From the NCBI GenBank assembly GCA_021324655.1, contig JAJPIP010000076.1, forward strand, positions 1-35,530: a stretch of DNA of 35,530 bases, given 5' to 3'. The translations under genes and the position numbers were made by a program. Within the stretch, counting starts at the first letter, position 1. Every line of letters starts with the position of its first letter. Source of the stretch: Pseudomonadota bacterium (GTDB lineage Bacteria > Chloroflexota > UBA5177). The notes beneath the pieces were generated by a model. It was not told the DNA's origin. It did no database searches and saw only the letters and a list, made by a program, of their open reading frames with translations. Below, in pieces: positions 33,829 through 35,530 of the stretch.

Positions 33829-34876
33829 CGGCCAGAGCGACCGCCTCGGCGGCAACCCGCGCGGCCGGCACGAGGCTGAGGCATTCGCGGGTGGCGCACC
33901 CGTTCGGCAATCCGCGCTCGAAGCCGCGATAGAAACAAGGGCGGCACGGCAGGTCGGCAGCGACGACAGTGCCGGATAGCGGGCGCCAGGCCGCGTCGTT
34001 CGAGGGACCAAAAACGGTAACGACCGGGCATCCCACGGCGGCGGCGAGATGCGCGACTCCCCCGTCATTGGCGATCAACACGGCACAGCGCGCGAGTACC
34101 GCTGCCAGCTGCTCGATGCCGGTCTGCCCCACCAGATCCACGGCCGCGATGTCCAGTGCGTTCAGCACGGCGTCGGCTGCTTCGCGGTCGGCTCCTGTCC
34201 CGACTATGACCGGGATCGCGCCGAGCGAGCGAGCCGCGGTGTCGGCCGCCTCGGCGAACCGAGTAGGATCCCAGCGGCGGCCGGGCCCGTACCACCCGGT
34301 GCCGGGGTGAATAGCTATGAAACGGCCGGCCGGGAGAAGATCGGCCGCGACCCGGCGATCCGCGTCGGAGAACATGACTTCCAATCGGAGCGGTGCGTCG
34401 GCCCCGAGTAGATTCGAGACAGCCATGAAGTACTCTGCCTCGTGCCGTGCTCCAAAGCCGTCGTCCGGAACGGCGGATGTCAGGAACCAGCCGCGCCCAT
34501 TGTCGATCCCGATTCGCTCCCTCGCCCCCGACGCGAGTGCCAGCGCCGCGAACTTGGCAGTTCCCCACCTCGTCACGAGGTGGTGATAGAGAACCACCGT
34601 GTCGGAGTTAAAACGGCGAATGCGGCGCCACAACTTCCAGAGGTATAGCCAGGCGCGCGGGGAACGCAGTGCCCCCGGGCTGTCGTACACATGTTTGTCG
34701 ATGACGATTACGTCGTCGACAAGATCGAGCGGGCGAACGATCTGGGCAGGTATTTCCTTCGTCAGCAGCGTGATCTGCGCCCGCGGATAGTGGCACCGGA
34801 GTGCGCGCAGAGCGGGGATGGTAAGAAGAGTATCGCCCAGGTCGCCAAACAGCAGGATGAGGATTCGGTCGCGCAT
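33809..34876 (-). CDS. GT9-family glycosyltransferase (heptosyltransferase-like)
   Basis: 355 aa. The N-terminal domain has ILILLFGDLGDTLLTIPALRAL, the GDxxxTxP pattern of GT9. The donor domain has FIAIHPGTGWYGPGRRWDPTRFAEAA and LIANDGGVAHLAAAVGCPVVTVFGPSND, the family nucleotide-sugar site. Four Cys near the C-terminus (PCRPC, then GCATREC) are arranged as often seen in GT9 proteins. True heptosyltransferases build LPS core, but the family is also found in bacteria without LPS, where donors vary. It is the first gene of the polysaccharide run. No Shine-Dalgarno is present; TATACT ends 7 nt before the ATG. Confidence 0.88.
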   Translation of the reverse strand: MRDRILILLFGDLGDTLLTIPALRALRCHYPRAQITLLTKEIPAQIVRPLDLVDDVIVIDKHVYDSPGALRSPRAWLYLWKLWRRIRRFNSDTVVLYHHLVTRWGTAKFAALALASGARERIGIDNGRGWFLTSAVPDDGFGARHEAEYFMAVSNLLGADAPLRLEVMFSDADRRVAADLLPAGRFIAIHPGTGWYGPGRRWDPTRFAEAADTAARSLGAIPVIVGTGADREAADAVLNALDIAAVDLVGQTGIEQLAAVLARCAVLIANDGGVAHLAAAVGCPVVTVFGPSNDAAWRPLSGTVVAADLPCRPCFYRGFERGLPNGCATRECLSLVPAARVAAEAVALADAQRDD

Positions 34877-34883
34877 GCGCCCG

Positions 34884-34912
34884 AGTATAAGGGGACTAGC
34901 AGACGGGGTCGA
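34884..34912 (-). promoter_or_regulatory. Promoter of the GT9-wecG-wecC-wecA-like operon (probably leaderless)
   Basis: Minus-strand TCGACC (34912-34907, four of six), 17 nt, then TATACT (34889-34884, five of six). The -10 ends 7 nt before the ATG at 34876, so the mRNA should begin at or within a base or two of the start codon. This is the best -35/-10 pair among the leaderless candidates here. The -35 lies inside the end of the upstream 100-aa gene. Confidence 0.6.
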
Positions 34913-35198
34913 TGTCCCCCAGGATGCGGGCGAGAGCCTGGACGGCGAGCGCCTCGATCTCGGGATCTATGTCCGCCGGCCGGGTCACCAGGCGATGACG
35001 ACCTGTCCGCGCTTCTTCCAGCACCAGTTGCACATGCCCGGCGCGGCGCGTCTCGCGAACGATGCGGAGGAGGCCCCGACGCACGCAGATCATCGTCCAG
35101 ACGTAATGGAACAACTCGTTGGAGCGGACCCGGTCGCCGCGGACGTCGTCAAGGAGGGCGTCTATCCTGCCCACGGTCTCGGCCTGATCGAGGGTCAT
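34896..35198 (-). CDS. Hypothetical protein, 100 aa
   Basis: The ATG at 35198 has GGGAGGGA 7 nt upstream. The longer open frame to 35480 is rejected because the added part is Gly/Arg/Asp-rich and crosses a strong ribosome-binding site and micro-ORF. The protein is helical and charged (MTLDQAETVGRIDALLDDV, NELFHYVWTMICVRRGLLRIVRE, then QLVLEEARTGRHRLVTRP). No TM helix or catalytic motif is visible and I do not recognise a family. Its start overlaps the stop of a 25-aa membrane peptide as ATGA. Codon use is like its neighbours. Confidence 0.65.
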   Translation of the reverse strand: MTLDQAETVGRIDALLDDVRGDRVRSNELFHYVWTMICVRRGLLRIVRETRRAGHVQLVLEEARTGRHRLVTRPADIDPEIEALAVQALARILGDIDPVC

Positions 35199-35272
35199 GC
35201 GTGCGTCCCTCCCGTCGGCATCATCAGATAGATAACTCCCAGCAAGATGAACATGCACGCCCACAACTCCAC
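35195..35272 (-). CDS. 25-aa single-TM micro-ORF
   Basis: A GTG at 35272 has an excellent GAGGGAGG (35285-35278) 5 nt upstream. The peptide is one hydrophobic helix (ELWACMFILLGVIYLMM) with a short polar tail. Its TGA overlaps the ATG of the 100-aa gene (ATGA). Strong ribosome-binding site, coherent TM composition and exact coupling favour a real small membrane protein. A leader peptide controlling the next gene is the alternative. Confidence 0.55.
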   Translation of the reverse strand: MELWACMFILLGVIYLMMPTGGTHA

Positions 35273-35285
35273 GGCAACCTCCCTC

Positions 35286-35486
35286 GGTACGTTCCAAAAT
35301 CCACTCTAGGCCGGTGCCGGGGGTGCGACTACCGCCGCTGCGATCCCTCGAAACACTGTCGCGTCTTATGTCAAACGCGCCCCGGAGCGCCGGAACCGGC
35401 GGTATGAACTGCCCGACCCCGTGCGCTACCTCCACCTGTCCGCGCCGGCCATCCACGTCTTTGTCCGCACCTTCATCCACGGCAAT
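35286..35486. other. Intergenic stretch with no supported gene
   Basis: About 200 nt between the micro-ORF and the right-edge terminator. Open frames here have poor, repetitive composition and no ribosome-binding site. A weak minus-strand TAGAGT (35308-35303) could be a -10 for the micro-ORF. I see nothing else. Confidence 0.4.
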
Positions 35487-35512
35487 AAAAAAGGCCGGCC
35501 CACCGGCCGGCC
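35487..35512 (-). terminator. Intrinsic terminator of an off-window minus-strand gene
   Basis: On the minus strand GGCCGGCC-GGTG-GGCCGGCC (35512-35493) is followed by TTTTTT (35492-35487). The 8-bp GC stem and T-run fit a rho-independent terminator for a gene entering from the right edge. In-frame stops TGA are present just upstream (35529-35527 and 35516-35514), but its frame cannot be known. Confidence 0.85.
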
Positions 35513-35530
35513 CTCAGGTGAAGGACTCAA

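Noticed and set aside
35199-35480. Upstream extension of the 100-aa unknown gene
   Set aside because: Gly/Arg/Asp-rich composition without motifs, and a better ribosome-binding site sits at the ATG 35198.

Overview
The window is about 62% GC, gene-dense and mostly co-directional in its left two thirds. It reads as one chromosomal segment of a high-GC, Gram-positive-like bacterium. The best guess is a Chloroflexota lineage (Thermomicrobia-like) or a relative sharing traits with Actinobacteria. The grounds are an HspR-controlled dnaK-grpE-dnaJ-hspR-clpB operon, an actinobacterial-type inositol-phosphate synthase with a phosphatidylinositol/PIM-like gene set, a class F-like sortase, gatCAB, and several genes that look leaderless. 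This placement is inference; no rRNA is present. No insertion sequence, phage gene or CRISPR array was seen.

Region 1 (1-9.2 kb): the 5' end of moaC runs off the left edge on the minus strand. It diverges from an alkaline-phosphatase-superfamily phosphodiesterase. Then comes a tight plus-strand run: an ArsR-type regulator, ino1, two tandem LpxL/PatA-like acyltransferases, a 23-codon ORF joined by ATGA overlaps on both sides, a PimA-like GT4 glycosyltransferase and a CDP-alcohol phosphatidyltransferase. Together these look like a route from glucose-6-phosphate to acylated, glycosylated phosphoinositol lipids. A DUF1611 P-loop protein follows, translationally linked to selD. selD contains an in-frame UGA at its catalytic position and is therefore probably itself a selenoprotein; simple ORF calling would truncate it.

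Region 2 (9.2-18.6 kb): protein quality control. lon ends in a strong intrinsic terminator. A promoter with overlapping operator-like repeats then starts dnaK-grpE-dnaJ-hspR-clpB. The DnaJ carries only two of the usual four zinc-binding CxxCxGxG repeats.

Region 3 (18.6-22.8 kb): gatCAB (tRNA-dependent amidotransferase), tRNA-Val(CAC), a convergent sortase, and tRNA-His(GTG) followed at once by an intrinsic terminator.

Region 4 (22.8-30.6 kb): small units with switching orientation. They are a three-gene plus-strand group of unknown function (including a 56-aa ORF), a HAD hydrolase, a 2-TM protein coupled to a membrane-anchored UspA domain, a proC-like reductase, a GT39-like membrane glycosyltransferase with a methyltransferase, and a FabG-like reductase followed by a DsbA-family protein. 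Convergent genes here abut or overlap with no terminator between them.

Region 5 (30.6-35.5 kb, minus strand): a polysaccharide operon of a GT9 glycosyltransferase, a WecG/TagA-type transferase, a nucleotide-sugar dehydrogenase and a WecA-type polyprenyl-phosphate sugar-1-phosphate transferase. The WecA-like gene seems to use a CTG start inside a palindrome that also holds its ribosome-binding site. Upstream lie a 100-aa unknown protein and a 25-aa membrane micro-ORF. A minus-strand terminator of an off-window gene closes the window.
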